NCBI GenBank assembly: GCA_002493905.1
Contig: DLAJ01000022.1
Span: 39,759 to 103,758, forward strand
Origin: Lachnospiraceae bacterium UBA7050
GTDB taxonomy: Bacteria > Bacillota > Clostridia > Lachnospirales > Lachnospiraceae
Length of the DNA stretch: 64,000 nt
Direction of reading: 5' to 3'
A program made the position numbers and the translations under genes. How positions within the stretch are numbered: the first letter of the stretch is position 1; each line of letters begins with the position of its first letter. Below, piece after piece: positions 52,644 to 60,764 of this stretch. A model generated the notes under the pieces. It was not told the origin of the DNA. It did no database searches and was given only the letters and a program-made list of their open reading frames with translations.

Positions 52644-53518
52644 TGAAAGAGAAGAAGCTGCACAAGCAGCATAAAAAGCTGTCCAATGGAATTGCCTATG
52701 CATTACTTATTGTTATGAGCATTGTTTGGCTGTTCCCGTTCGTATGTCTGGTACTGCAGAGTTTCCGCTCCTATAAGCCGGAAGTGGAATTTGGCGGAAT
52801 GGTAGCTTATCTGCTGCCGAAACATTTTTCACTGGATTCTTATAAATTCCTGTTCAGCGGGGAAAGCAACTTTTTAAGATGGTATGGTAATACGCTGATC
52901 ATTGCGGCATTTGTTTCGATCGGTCAGACATTCTTTGTATTGTGCACAAGCTATGCGCTTTCGAGAATGCGTTTCAAGATGCGTAAGGCGTTGATGAATC
53001 TGTGGCTGGTACTGGGCATGTTCCCGGGCTTCTTGACGATGATCTGTTTATATTTCCTGCTGAAGCAGGTTGGGCTGACACAGGCAGGAGCGGTACCGGG
53101 CTTGATCTTAATCTCGGTTGCAAGCTCCGGCATGGGTTATTATGTCTGCAAGGGCTACTTTGACACGATTCCGAAGTCGCTGGATGAGGCGGCGAGAATT
53201 GACGGCGCATCCAGAGCGAAGATTTTTATCGGCATGATCGTGCCGCTCTCCAAACCGATCATCATTTACACCGCGTTGGTTGCATTTATGGCGCCTTGGT
53301 GCGATTACGTATTTGCTTCTTATGTGGCATTCGGATACGAGAAGGGCTACAACGTGGCGGTTGCATTGCAGCGCTGGGTAACGACGAACGATTATCAGGG
53401 ATACTTTACAAGGTTCTGTGCGGGCGGCGTTTTGGTAGCGGTACCAGTAACCGCATTGTTCATGGCTTTACAGAAATACTATGTAGAAGGTGTGACCGGC
53501 GGTGCCGTCAAGGGCTGA
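52640..53518 (+). CDS. malG: Maltodextrin ABC transporter permease MalG-like
   Basis: A 292-residue permease with six membrane segments and the EAA loop SLDEAARIDGASRAKIFIGM. It pairs with MalF. ATG 52640 follows GAGGAGGG within the malF 3' end. No malK- or msmX-type ATPase gene follows, so the importer probably uses an ATPase encoded elsewhere. Confidence 0.92.
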   Translation: MMKEKKLHKQHKKLSNGIAYALLIVMSIVWLFPFVCLVLQSFRSYKPEVEFGGMVAYLLPKHFSLDSYKFLFSGESNFLRWYGNTLIIAAFVSIGQTFFVLCTSYALSRMRFKMRKALMNLWLVLGMFPGFLTMICLYFLLKQVGLTQAGAVPGLILISVASSGMGYYVCKGYFDTIPKSLDEAARIDGASRAKIFIGMIVPLSKPIIIYTALVAFMAPWCDYVFASYVAFGYEKGYNVAVALQRWVTTNDYQGYFTRFCAGGVLVAVPVTALFMALQKYYVEGVTGGAVKG

Positions 53519-53550
53519 TGCACGGGGAATCTGATATAAAGAAAGAAATG

Positions 53551-53583
53551 ATCGGCAGTCTCCGGTTGGGGGCTGCCGATTTT
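53551..53583 (+). terminator. Hairpin between malG and the amylase gene
   Basis: ATCGGCAG (53551-53558) and CTGCCGAT (53573-53580) form an 8-bp stem followed by TTT, a weak intrinsic terminator that may lower expression of the amylase. Confidence 0.5.
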
Positions 53584-53606
53584 AGCAAAAGGAAAGGAGC
53601 ACGGGA

Positions 53607-55301
53607 ATGAGAAAACGATTACTATGCATCGCGCTGGCTGCAGTAATGGCTATGGGAATGCTTGCCGGATGCGGGAAAAAAGACAATCCGGGTGTGCAGG
53701 ATGGTCAGGAGGATCAGCGGGGAGATGACGGTCAAGACAGTCAGCAGACCGCGGAAGGTCAGGATGGCATCATTACGGTTAATCCGGTCAGCTATGATTA
53801 CGAGCAGGAATTAAATGTCATTGATGATAATTACAGAAATTATTATGAAATTTTTGTTTATTCTTTTTATGATTCGGACGGTGATGGAATCGGGGACTTA
53901 AACGGTGTAACGGAAAAGCTCGATTATATCGCAGATATGGGGTTTAATGGAATCTGGCTCATGCCCATCATGCCATCTACGACGTACCACAAATATGATG
54001 TGAAAAACTATTGTGAGATTGATCAGGAGTATGGGTCGATGGAGGATTTTGAGCGTCTTCTCGAAGAATGTCATAACCGGGGGATTCGTCTGGTCATTGA
54101 TATGGTGATCAACCACTCTTCTTCCCAGCATCCGTGGTTCACGGAAGCATGCGCGTATCTGCGCGGGCTGGAGGAAGGAGCTGAACCTGACACGGAAGAA
54201 TGTCCGTATGTGGAGTATTATCATTTCTCCAAAGAACGCGTGAACAGCACTTATTATGACATTCGCGGATGTGACTGGTATTATGAGGGCTCGTTCTGGT
54301 CAGAAATGCCGGACCTGAACCTAAGCTGTGAGGCGCTGCGCAGAGAGCTTGAGGATGTCGCGAAATTTTGGATTGATAAGGGTGTTGACGGATTCCGCAT
54401 GGATGCGGCACTGCATTTTGAGGAAGACGATACCGATTTTAATACGGGGGCGCTTAACTGGCTGTATTCCTATTGTAAAGGCTTGAATCCTGATTTTTAT
54501 ATGGTGTCCGAGGTTTGGGCGGGAATCAATACGATTCAGGGATATTATGGAAGCGGAACGCCGAGTATGTTTAATTTTGATGCTGCGGGTGCGGAAGGAA
54601 AAATTATTTTAGCGGCGCGCGGAACCTATGTAGCAAGCAGTTTTGTGAAGGACATGCTTCGATATCAGGACTTATTTAGTGAGGCGAATCCGGAGTATAT
54701 CGATGCTCCGTTTATCACAAACCATGATATGGGGCGTGTATCCAATGCGCTTTTGAGTAATCCGAATGACTTAAAGATGGCATGCGGTCTTTTGATGATG
54801 ATGAATGGGAGTCCGTTTGTGTATTACGGGGAAGAGATCGGTATGAAGAGCTCCGGACAGAAGGACGAGAATAAGCGCCTGCCGATGATTTGGTCAGATA
54901 CGGACACGACAGGTATGACGAACGGTCCGAAGGATGCCGATTCGGGAATTACATCGGCATTTCCCAGCGTAGAGGAACAACGTATTGACGGAACGAGCAT
55001 TTACAATTATTATAAAAGAGCATTGAGAATTCGTAATGAGAACCCCGAAATTGCCCGCGGAACGATTGCGATCGTGGAGTCTTTATGTGATGCTCATCAG
55101 GCGGCTATTACAAAGACATATGACGGAAGCACAATCGGAATTGTATATAACAACTCGAAAGAGGAAATACAAGTGACGCTTACAGGAAGTGAACTGGCTG
55201 ATATGCAGATCCGCGGCTACCTGACACTGAATGGGGAGGTTATTACGCTCGAGGACGGCGTGCTAGTGATGCCCGCGCAGTCAATCTGCATTTTGAAGTA
55301 A
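53607..55301 (+). CDS. Lipoprotein alpha-amylase (GH13)
   Basis: A 564-residue GH13 enzyme with a lipobox (MLAGC) and a short acidic linker. Barrel motifs: GFNGIWLMPIMPSTTYHKYD, VIDMVINHSSSQHPWF, the nucleophile Asp in DGFRMDAALHF, the acid-base Glu in MVSEVWAG and FITNHDMGR with the third acid. A C-terminal beta domain completes it. It should degrade starch or maltodextrins at the cell surface and feed MalEFG. AAAGGAG precedes ATG 53607. Confidence 0.93.
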   Translation: MRKRLLCIALAAVMAMGMLAGCGKKDNPGVQDGQEDQRGDDGQDSQQTAEGQDGIITVNPVSYDYEQELNVIDDNYRNYYEIFVYSFYDSDGDGIGDLNGVTEKLDYIADMGFNGIWLMPIMPSTTYHKYDVKNYCEIDQEYGSMEDFERLLEECHNRGIRLVIDMVINHSSSQHPWFTEACAYLRGLEEGAEPDTEECPYVEYYHFSKERVNSTYYDIRGCDWYYEGSFWSEMPDLNLSCEALRRELEDVAKFWIDKGVDGFRMDAALHFEEDDTDFNTGALNWLYSYCKGLNPDFYMVSEVWAGINTIQGYYGSGTPSMFNFDAAGAEGKIILAARGTYVASSFVKDMLRYQDLFSEANPEYIDAPFITNHDMGRVSNALLSNPNDLKMACGLLMMMNGSPFVYYGEEIGMKSSGQKDENKRLPMIWSDTDTTGMTNGPKDADSGITSAFPSVEEQRIDGTSIYNYYKRALRIRNENPEIARGTIAIVESLCDAHQAAITKTYDGSTIGIVYNNSKEEIQVTLTGSELADMQIRGYLTLNGEVITLEDGVLVMPAQSICILK

Positions 55302-55390
55302 TATTGTCGTACCAACAGCCGGATCGGGCGGATAGAGATGAGATCCGCAGGAAGACGGCGCCGTATTTAGAAAACGTAACATATGAGAAA

Positions 55391-57295
55391 ATGGTGGCTG
55401 CCATGGGACAAACCTTATTAGACTTATTGAACAGTACAATAGAAGAGCATAAGGCCAATCAGACAGAGCTGTGCAGGGGACTCTGTTCAAACGCAACTCT
55501 CTCACGTTATCTCTTTGGGGAGCGGCGGATGGACAGACTTCTGCTGTCTGCCCTGATGCAGAGACTGGGGAAGTCACCTGATAAGTTTGTGTCTGTTTTG
55601 ACAGATGCGGAGTACCGCTATTTTGACTGGAGACTGCAGATATTAAACCGGGTAGCGGACCGGGACTGGAAAGGGTTGGAAGAACTGATTTCGGGCAGGA
55701 AGACTGCGGATAAGGAGTTGAATGAGCCGCTGCAGAAACAGTTTACGCTGATGGTGCGCGGTGTGCTGCAGGAAAGACTGCGGGGAGACAAGAAAGGTGC
55801 GACAGAGTTTTTCAGGCGGGCGGTCTGTGCGACGATACCCGGTTTTTCGGGGACGCTACGCCCGCAGAGTGTGCTGAGCGTGCAGGAGATCAGTGCGCTT
55901 TTGCTGTGGCAGGAGTATTTCGGCGATGAAGAGGTATCCGCCGCGCTGATGAAATTTTTGATTGATTATGTGTACGAGCATTTTGAGGATGAACAGGAGC
56001 GGGTAAAAATTTATCCCCGGCTGGTATCTGCTTATCTGCCATATCTTCAGAAAAGAAATTGCGATGAGGAAATTTATGTGATTTCAAGGCGCGCATGTGA
56101 GATGATGCTGTCCCTGCGTTATTTTATCTGCGGAGAGCAATTGCTTGGCGCCTATATTGAGTCTGCCGAAAAGCTTGGAAGGGGAAAAGAGGTCGAAAAG
56201 CGAAAGGTACAGCTTGTTTCATGGTGCGAGATGCGCAGAGAGCTGCAGTCATTGGATAGGACTGAGTCCGGTGAGGAGAAAGCGGAACAAAAGCGGGTGC
56301 AGTCATTTGATTCGGACAGTTGGATGGAAGGCGGGTATATTTGGGATTTATGGCAGGAACCGGAATTGCTGCGGGAGGTGATCGAACGCAGAAGAAAACA
56401 GAGGGGCATGACGCAGGAGGTGCTGAGTGAAGGAATCTGCACGCCGGAAACTTTATCCCGGATCGTGAACGGAAAACGGGCGCCGAGCAGGAGAAACTTT
56501 CGGGCGCTTGCAGAGAAACTGGAAGTACGGAGCGATTATTATTACAGTGTGATTGAGGCAAAGGATTTCCGCCTGTTGGAGGAACGTTTTCGTCTGGACG
56601 CGCTGATTGAAACGAAGCAGTGGCAGGAGGCAGAAAAGGCGGCGGAGCGGCTGGAAGCGCAGCTCGACATGGAGAGCCGGTATAACAGACAGTATCTTGG
56701 AGAAATCCATTATCTCATCGAACTGGCATTGACCGGAATATCGGAGCAGAAGCAGATGGGCAGGCTGCTTTCGCTTCTTGGACTGACGATTACCGATTAT
56801 CCGCTGACGGAGAATGTCCGGGAATGGCCGGAGGCGTTTTGGTGTACGGTTTTTACAAGTGAAGAGATTTCTATCATGAATCAGATGATCAATATGCTGC
56901 GCCGTCTCGGAAGAACGGAAGAAGCAATTTACCTTGCAGAGAAATTGTATGCTTACTATCATATGAGCGCAGTGCGTCCGGAATTTCATTTTCGCACTTT
57001 TATGGGGATTTTGGCGCTGCTGAGCATATTACTTGGTAAGGAAGGGCGGTATGAGGAGTGCATCCGCTATTCCTATGAGGGTGTTGCGCTGTGCTTCGCG
57101 AGCTGTAAAATGTCAGATATGGGGCTGTTTGTCAATAATATTGCATACGCAAAAGAACGCCTCGGTGAAGAGGCGTTCTCGCTGCGGCATTACCGCTATG
57201 CGTTTTATTGCGAAGAGCTGCTTGGAAACTGTTCAATGATACCCAAGCAATCCTACGAGAAACTTAGCGAAAGAGAGAGAAGAAAATGGTATTAA
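55391..57295 (+). CDS. Regulator with two tandem HTH + helical-repeat modules
   Basis: About 634 residues. Two similar modules are visible: module 1 begins with NQTELCRGLCSNATLSRYLF and GERRMDRLLLSALMQRLGKS; module 2 (from about residue 350 of this start) with MTQEVLSEGICTPETLSRIV and NGKRAPSRRNFRALAEKLEV. Each is followed by a DxFxSV-type turn and an alpha-helical, TPR-like tract (for example LGRTEEAIYLAEKLYAYYHM). This combination of XRE-type HTH and TPR-like helices occurs in peptide-responsive regulators (Rgg, PlcR families), but a doubled module is unusual. The start is uncertain: ATG 55391, ATG 55403 and TTG 55304 are possible; none has a strong ribosome site. It is convergent with the peptide gene and lies after the amylase. 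Confidence 0.75.
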   Translation: MVAAMGQTLLDLLNSTIEEHKANQTELCRGLCSNATLSRYLFGERRMDRLLLSALMQRLGKSPDKFVSVLTDAEYRYFDWRLQILNRVADRDWKGLEELISGRKTADKELNEPLQKQFTLMVRGVLQERLRGDKKGATEFFRRAVCATIPGFSGTLRPQSVLSVQEISALLLWQEYFGDEEVSAALMKFLIDYVYEHFEDEQERVKIYPRLVSAYLPYLQKRNCDEEIYVISRRACEMMLSLRYFICGEQLLGAYIESAEKLGRGKEVEKRKVQLVSWCEMRRELQSLDRTESGEEKAEQKRVQSFDSDSWMEGGYIWDLWQEPELLREVIERRRKQRGMTQEVLSEGICTPETLSRIVNGKRAPSRRNFRALAEKLEVRSDYYYSVIEAKDFRLLEERFRLDALIETKQWQEAEKAAERLEAQLDMESRYNRQYLGEIHYLIELALTGISEQKQMGRLLSLLGLTITDYPLTENVREWPEAFWCTVFTSEEISIMNQMINMLRRLGRTEEAIYLAEKLYAYYHMSAVRPEFHFRTFMGILALLSILLGKEGRYEECIRYSYEGVALCFASCKMSDMGLFVNNIAYAKERLGEEAFSLRHYRYAFYCEELLGNCSMIPKQSYEKLSERERRKWY

Positions 57296-57302
57296 CGTGA
57301 TA

Positions 57303-57458
57303 TTAACACCGCTTTGCTACGGGTTCTTCGTAGAGATCACAAAGGAGAGTCTGTCCTTCGGTAAAAAACTTTGTGCATTTTACTGAGACTGGTAAAAGCA
57401 ACGAAAGTGCGGTCATGATTGTTAGACAGATTGCAATAAAACGCTTTTTGATATTCAT
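57303..57458 (-). CDS. Secreted 51-residue Cys-containing peptide, possible signal precursor
   Basis: A small gene with a near-ideal ribosome site (AAAGGAGG, 8 nt before ATG 57458). The product is MNIKKRFIAICLTIM... with a basic start, a hydrophobic stretch to about residue 26 and a hydrophilic tail KCTKFFTEGQTLLCDLYEEP ending in a Cys. This is a Sec-type signal peptide plus a short cargo with three Cys. Its stop is 7 nt from the stop of the convergent regulator gene. No agrB-like processor is adjacent, so an AgrD role is unlikely. Confidence 0.65.
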   Translation of the reverse strand: MNIKKRFIAICLTIMTALSLLLPVSVKCTKFFTEGQTLLCDLYEEPVAKRC

Positions 57459-57563
57459 AAAAAATTCCTCCTTTGTCAATGAAAAGAAAAACAGATAGTT
57501 TGAAACCTCGTGTAAGGTTTTCAATTACTATGCTTAAAGTATAAAAGCTTCACGGATAAGATA

Positions 57564-57609
57564 CCATGACGTTTTCGGAAAAATTTTCCAAAAACGTCAT
57601 GGCATTTTT
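57564..57609 (+). terminator. Strong terminator on the + strand beyond the peptide gene
   Basis: CCATGACGTTTT (57564-57575) and AAAACGTCATGG (57591-57602) form a 12-bp stem with a further inner GGAAAA/TTTTCC stem, followed by CATTTTT. It is the first + strand terminator after the regulator gene, so the regulator mRNA may run antisense through the whole peptide gene. Confidence 0.7.
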
Positions 57610-57803
57610 AGTTCGGAGAAGATATAGTTACAGTGTAAGCTGATCTTAGCGATGCACCTTGTTTATAAAAGATTAAATATGGAAAAGGGTAGGAAAGGCA
57701 TATTTTTTGCAGCAGATGATCATGCGCTGGTAAAAAGATGAGAATTACGGCAGATATGAAGAGATAAAGGCCATAAGAGGGCAGGCGACGGATGATCGTG
57801 TGG

Positions 57804-57848
57804 ATAATTGGGTAATGTTCCTGATTGGCGGGAGCATTACCCAATTAT
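57804..57848 (+). promoter_or_regulatory. 14-bp perfect inverted repeat upstream of the ABC-type gene
   Basis: ATAATTGGGTAATG (57804-57817) and CATTACCCAATTAT (57835-57848) enclose 17 nt. No T-tract follows. It may be an operator or a leader hairpin 120 nt before the ABC-type gene. The rest of 57610-57967 shows no convincing gene. Confidence 0.6.
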
Positions 57849-57967
57849 GCTATGAGGAAAAAGGGGTGGATATCCGTGCATGGGATCATGGCAATAACGT
57901 TAACAAAGCGATTGAAACAAAGACGGTTTCCCTAATTATTACATTGGATAAGGAGAGGATATAACAA

Positions 57968-59437
57968 ATGAGAAGGATAAGAATGTGGTTTATAATTGCC
58001 TGCTTGCTGCCAGCTGTTTCCAGTATGGCGGTAGATGTGATTTATAGTGTAGTCATCGGGCTTGCAGGGAAGCTGTTTTTTGTTTGGTTTGGGCGGAAAG
58101 CGGGATATGCAGCGCTCTTTATCCTGATTCTTGCTGTGGTGCTGTTTTTGGGAGTAAAAGCGCTCGTTATGAATATAAGGAATATCAAACCGGTAAACAG
58201 ATTTACTTGTAGTCGGAAAGCGCCGGGGTTTTCATACAGGAGTTATGCAAAGCAGGCGATGGATGAGTATGTATCGCTTTGGGTTCATGATATGGACTTT
58301 TATGATCCGGAATGCATTGACATTCTTGAAGGGATGATAACGAAAATGGTTACCGCATTGGCGGCGGCAGTCTGCCTGCTGGCAATAGATCAGCGGCTTT
58401 GGCTTGTGGTCATGATCCCGTCCGTTCTTGTGCTGGGGATGGGCTGCCGTTTCTGTGCATCTTTACAGAAAATCATATTTGACTGGTTTGCTGTGCTGTT
58501 TACCATATTAGGGCTTTTATATACTGCAGTGGAAATCCTGGATGGCGCTTTCTCTCTGGGATGCGCAATGTTTCTTGTATTACTTGTTAATGAGATCGTC
58601 AGGAATGTGTCGGAGCTGTTTGCAGAGGGTAACGGCGATGCGCTGCGGAGTCTCTTAAAGAATCCGGTTATGGCGGAACTGGGTGTAGATATTCAAGAAG
58701 AACTGCAAGAAGAACAAGACGCGGTATTGGATGAAACGGCGGGCGGGGATGAACACTTTTCCTTTCAATATGATATCCTCTGCCTGAATCTTACATTTTC
58801 TTTTGGTGAGAAGGTTCTCTATAAACCGTTTGACTTATGTCTTGTTTATGGAAACAAGTACATGTTAATAGGAAAAGCGGGAACAGGGAAAACAACGCTG
58901 GTCAATTTGCTGACCGGAATGTATAAGAATTATGGCGGACAAATATTATATGATGATGTGGAGCTGCGCAATATACCGGAAGAGGAGCTTCGGGAAGGGA
59001 CAGCAATTATCCGCCGGGATATTTCTCTGTTAAATGATACAATATACCGAAATATTTGTATGGACACCGATCATTCTCGGGAGAAGGTGGAGCGTGCTGT
59101 TGAAATGGCGGGTTTGTCCGGAATGTTGGAAAATCTGCCGCAGGGATTGTATACACAGATTAGGAATCAGGGGAAGGAACTTCCGGCAGGCGAACGGCAG
59201 AGGATAGCAATTGCGAGAGCCCTGATTCAAGAACCGCGGCTTTTGGTGGCAGATGATATCTGCTCAGGGCTGCCAAAGAAAATAGCGCGAAAAATTGAGA
59301 ATACACTGCTTGCACTTGATATCACGGTGATCATAGTGTCAGACAGGGAGCATCTGGGCAGAAATAAAAACTATGATGGTATCATCAAAATGACACCGGG
59401 CAGGGTAGTGAGTTTCTCGTGCATAGGGAAGGTGTGA
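57968..59437 (+). CDS. ABC exporter-like half transporter with degenerate ATPase domain
   Basis: A 489-residue protein: about five hydrophobic segments (to residue 215), an acidic linker and a C-terminal ABC ATPase. Walker A (LIGKAGTGKTTLVNLL) is good, but the signature reads LPAGERQRIAIARAL, Walker B is LLVADDICSG (catalytic Glu replaced by Asp), the D-loop is SGLP rather than SALD, and the H-loop His is replaced in IIVSDREH. ATP hydrolysis should be weak. The membrane part is shorter than that of a normal six-segment exporter. AAGGAGAGG precedes ATG 57968. Its neighbour is the secreted peptide gene, which suggests but does not show peptide export. Confidence 0.75.
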   Translation: MRRIRMWFIIACLLPAVSSMAVDVIYSVVIGLAGKLFFVWFGRKAGYAALFILILAVVLFLGVKALVMNIRNIKPVNRFTCSRKAPGFSYRSYAKQAMDEYVSLWVHDMDFYDPECIDILEGMITKMVTALAAAVCLLAIDQRLWLVVMIPSVLVLGMGCRFCASLQKIIFDWFAVLFTILGLLYTAVEILDGAFSLGCAMFLVLLVNEIVRNVSELFAEGNGDALRSLLKNPVMAELGVDIQEELQEEQDAVLDETAGGDEHFSFQYDILCLNLTFSFGEKVLYKPFDLCLVYGNKYMLIGKAGTGKTTLVNLLTGMYKNYGGQILYDDVELRNIPEEELREGTAIIRRDISLLNDTIYRNICMDTDHSREKVERAVEMAGLSGMLENLPQGLYTQIRNQGKELPAGERQRIAIARALIQEPRLLVADDICSGLPKKIARKIENTLLALDITVIIVSDREHLGRNKNYDGIIKMTPGRVVSFSCIGKV

Positions 59438-59454
59438 TATCGCTTATCAGGACA

Positions 59455-60405
59455 TTAATTTTGGGCGTTTTCGGCAAGCGCGGATTTCGCTTTGGCTAAT
59501 TCAAGGCGTAAGCTGTTGATTTCAGCCTCCATGCGTACTTTGTCCTCTTGCATGCGCATTTTGTCCTCTTGCATGCGCACTTTGTCCTCTTTCATGCGTT
59601 TTTGTTCAGCTTCCATGCGTTTTTGCTTTCTGATCAGGCGCTGCTCGTTTTCTTTCCGGCGTTTTTCATCGGCTTCGGCTTCCCATTGCCTGCGAATCTG
59701 ATCGGCCAGCATTTTGTTTTCCAGAACGATATAGAGAGCATCCGACACTTTTTCGAATAAAGGATCTTTTTCTGCTAACATTTGAAATTCCTCCCAATTG
59801 GTGGCCCGGAAAGCGGTGGCCCAGAGATCAAGTCCAAGCTGCCTGTCCGGTTCGGTTGCGAGTGCCGCCTGCGTCAGATCAAGGACGGAAAGGCGGAACT
59901 TGTCAGTATAGATATGATGCGTGCGCTGTTCCATCATGCAGTAATGACTGTAAAACTGTTTCGGCGTCCCGTTCAGGCTGAAGCCCAAAATGCTGATATG
60001 ATGTGTGGGGAACGCGGTACCGTAATTCCGTCCCTTCTGGATTTGGTCAAAACTGCGGCAGAGATAGGTCAGGGAACGTTCTGGCCAGTTATATTCGTTT
60101 TTGACCTGCATTTCTAAATTCAGAACCTGCTGATGGTTTAGAACCAGCTTGATATCAAGGATGGTTTCTTTATTGTGGATCGTAGCTCCGGGGTCAATGG
60201 TGTTCATAATGATGACGGATTGGATGGATTCCTGTGGCAGTCCGAGCAGGCTTCCAAGCAGCGCGCGCAGAATGTCTTCATTATTTTGCAGGATGACCTT
60301 AAACAGATAGTCATTGGTAAGGGAGTAAGCAAGCTTTCCAGTCCGATTTTTTAGCGGAACAAAGAAGCTGGCCGTTTGCAGTGTGGCAAGAGGTGGCTGG
60401 GACAT
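59455..60405 (-). CDS. Rpn-family (PD-(D/E)XK) nuclease / putative transposase, with heptad coiled coil
   Basis: A 316-residue protein of the Rpn/PDDEXK-transposase family: LTNDYLFKVILQNNEDILRA, the nuclease core NKETILDIKLVL and LNLEMQVKNEYNWPERSLTY with the D...ExQ acidic residues, and QFYSHYCMMEQRTH. Rpn proteins in E. coli promote recombination and cut DNA. The C-terminus is a long charged coiled coil containing a 7-residue repeat (RMQEDKV-like). ATG 60405 follows AAAGGAGG. No IS ends are seen around it, so I do not call a mobile element. Confidence 0.85.
   Translation of the reverse strand: MSQPPLATLQTASFFVPLKNRTGKLAYSLTNDYLFKVILQNNEDILRALLGSLLGLPQESIQSVIIMNTIDPGATIHNKETILDIKLVLNHQQVLNLEMQVKNEYNWPERSLTYLCRSFDQIQKGRNYGTAFPTHHISILGFSLNGTPKQFYSHYCMMEQRTHHIYTDKFRLSVLDLTQAALATEPDRQLGLDLWATAFRATNWEEFQMLAEKDPLFEKVSDALYIVLENKMLADQIRRQWEAEADEKRRKENEQRLIRKQKRMEAEQKRMKEDKVRMQEDKMRMQEDKVRMEAEINSLRLELAKAKSALAENAQN
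59537..59616 (-). repeat. 21-bp tandem repeat coding a heptad in the Rpn-type gene
   Basis: About 3-4 copies of a 21-bp unit (on the + strand CTTTGTCCTCTTGCATGCGCA) encode KMRMQED/KVRMQED heptads of the coiled coil. Copy number may vary by slippage without breaking the frame. Confidence 0.75.
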
Positions 60406-60764
60406 GAAAGGCCTCCTTTCAGGAAGTGAAAAAAGAAGAAATGGAATTGGGAGTAACAGAACGGCGTGCGCCATAAAGATAAGGTAAGAGGATTGTAGCC
60501 GAATGGCAGATCAAACTCTTTTCATAACATAACCATAACAGACAGTAGGTGGTTTCGCAAGTAAAAATTTTTTGGCTGAATTTATGCAATCTGCTAAAAA
60601 AGGAAGAAAAGCCGTTTTTCCAATTTGAGGATGACGCGGCAGCCGGGAGGCCGTTGTATCGAAAAAATGCGAAAGCACTTTCGGGAAGTCCGCTCTTATG
60701 GTAAAATAAAAAGTAACAGAATGTACGTTTTGCCCGCAGGCATAACTGCGAGAGAGGATACAAT
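60406..60764. promoter_or_regulatory. Intergenic region with MCP promoter candidate
   Basis: No gene is seen in these 359 nt. TAAAAT at 60702-60707 with a preceding TGG (extended -10) fits a sigma-A promoter for the chemotaxis receptor, with a poor -35. A sigma-28 motif of the flagellar type is not evident. Confidence 0.4.

Noticed and set aside
57303..57458. AgrD-type cyclic lactone peptide
   Set aside because: No agrB nearby, and the tail lacks the typical Cys-x4 core plus Pro-rich acidic end.
57608..57844. 78-residue ORF on the - strand with a hydrophobic segment
   Set aside because: No ribosome site, and its start lies within the 57804-57848 inverted repeat. Its hydrophobic run alone is not evidence.
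59455..60405. Active insertion sequence
   Set aside because: The Rpn family is related to transposases, but no terminal inverted repeats or target duplications are visible.
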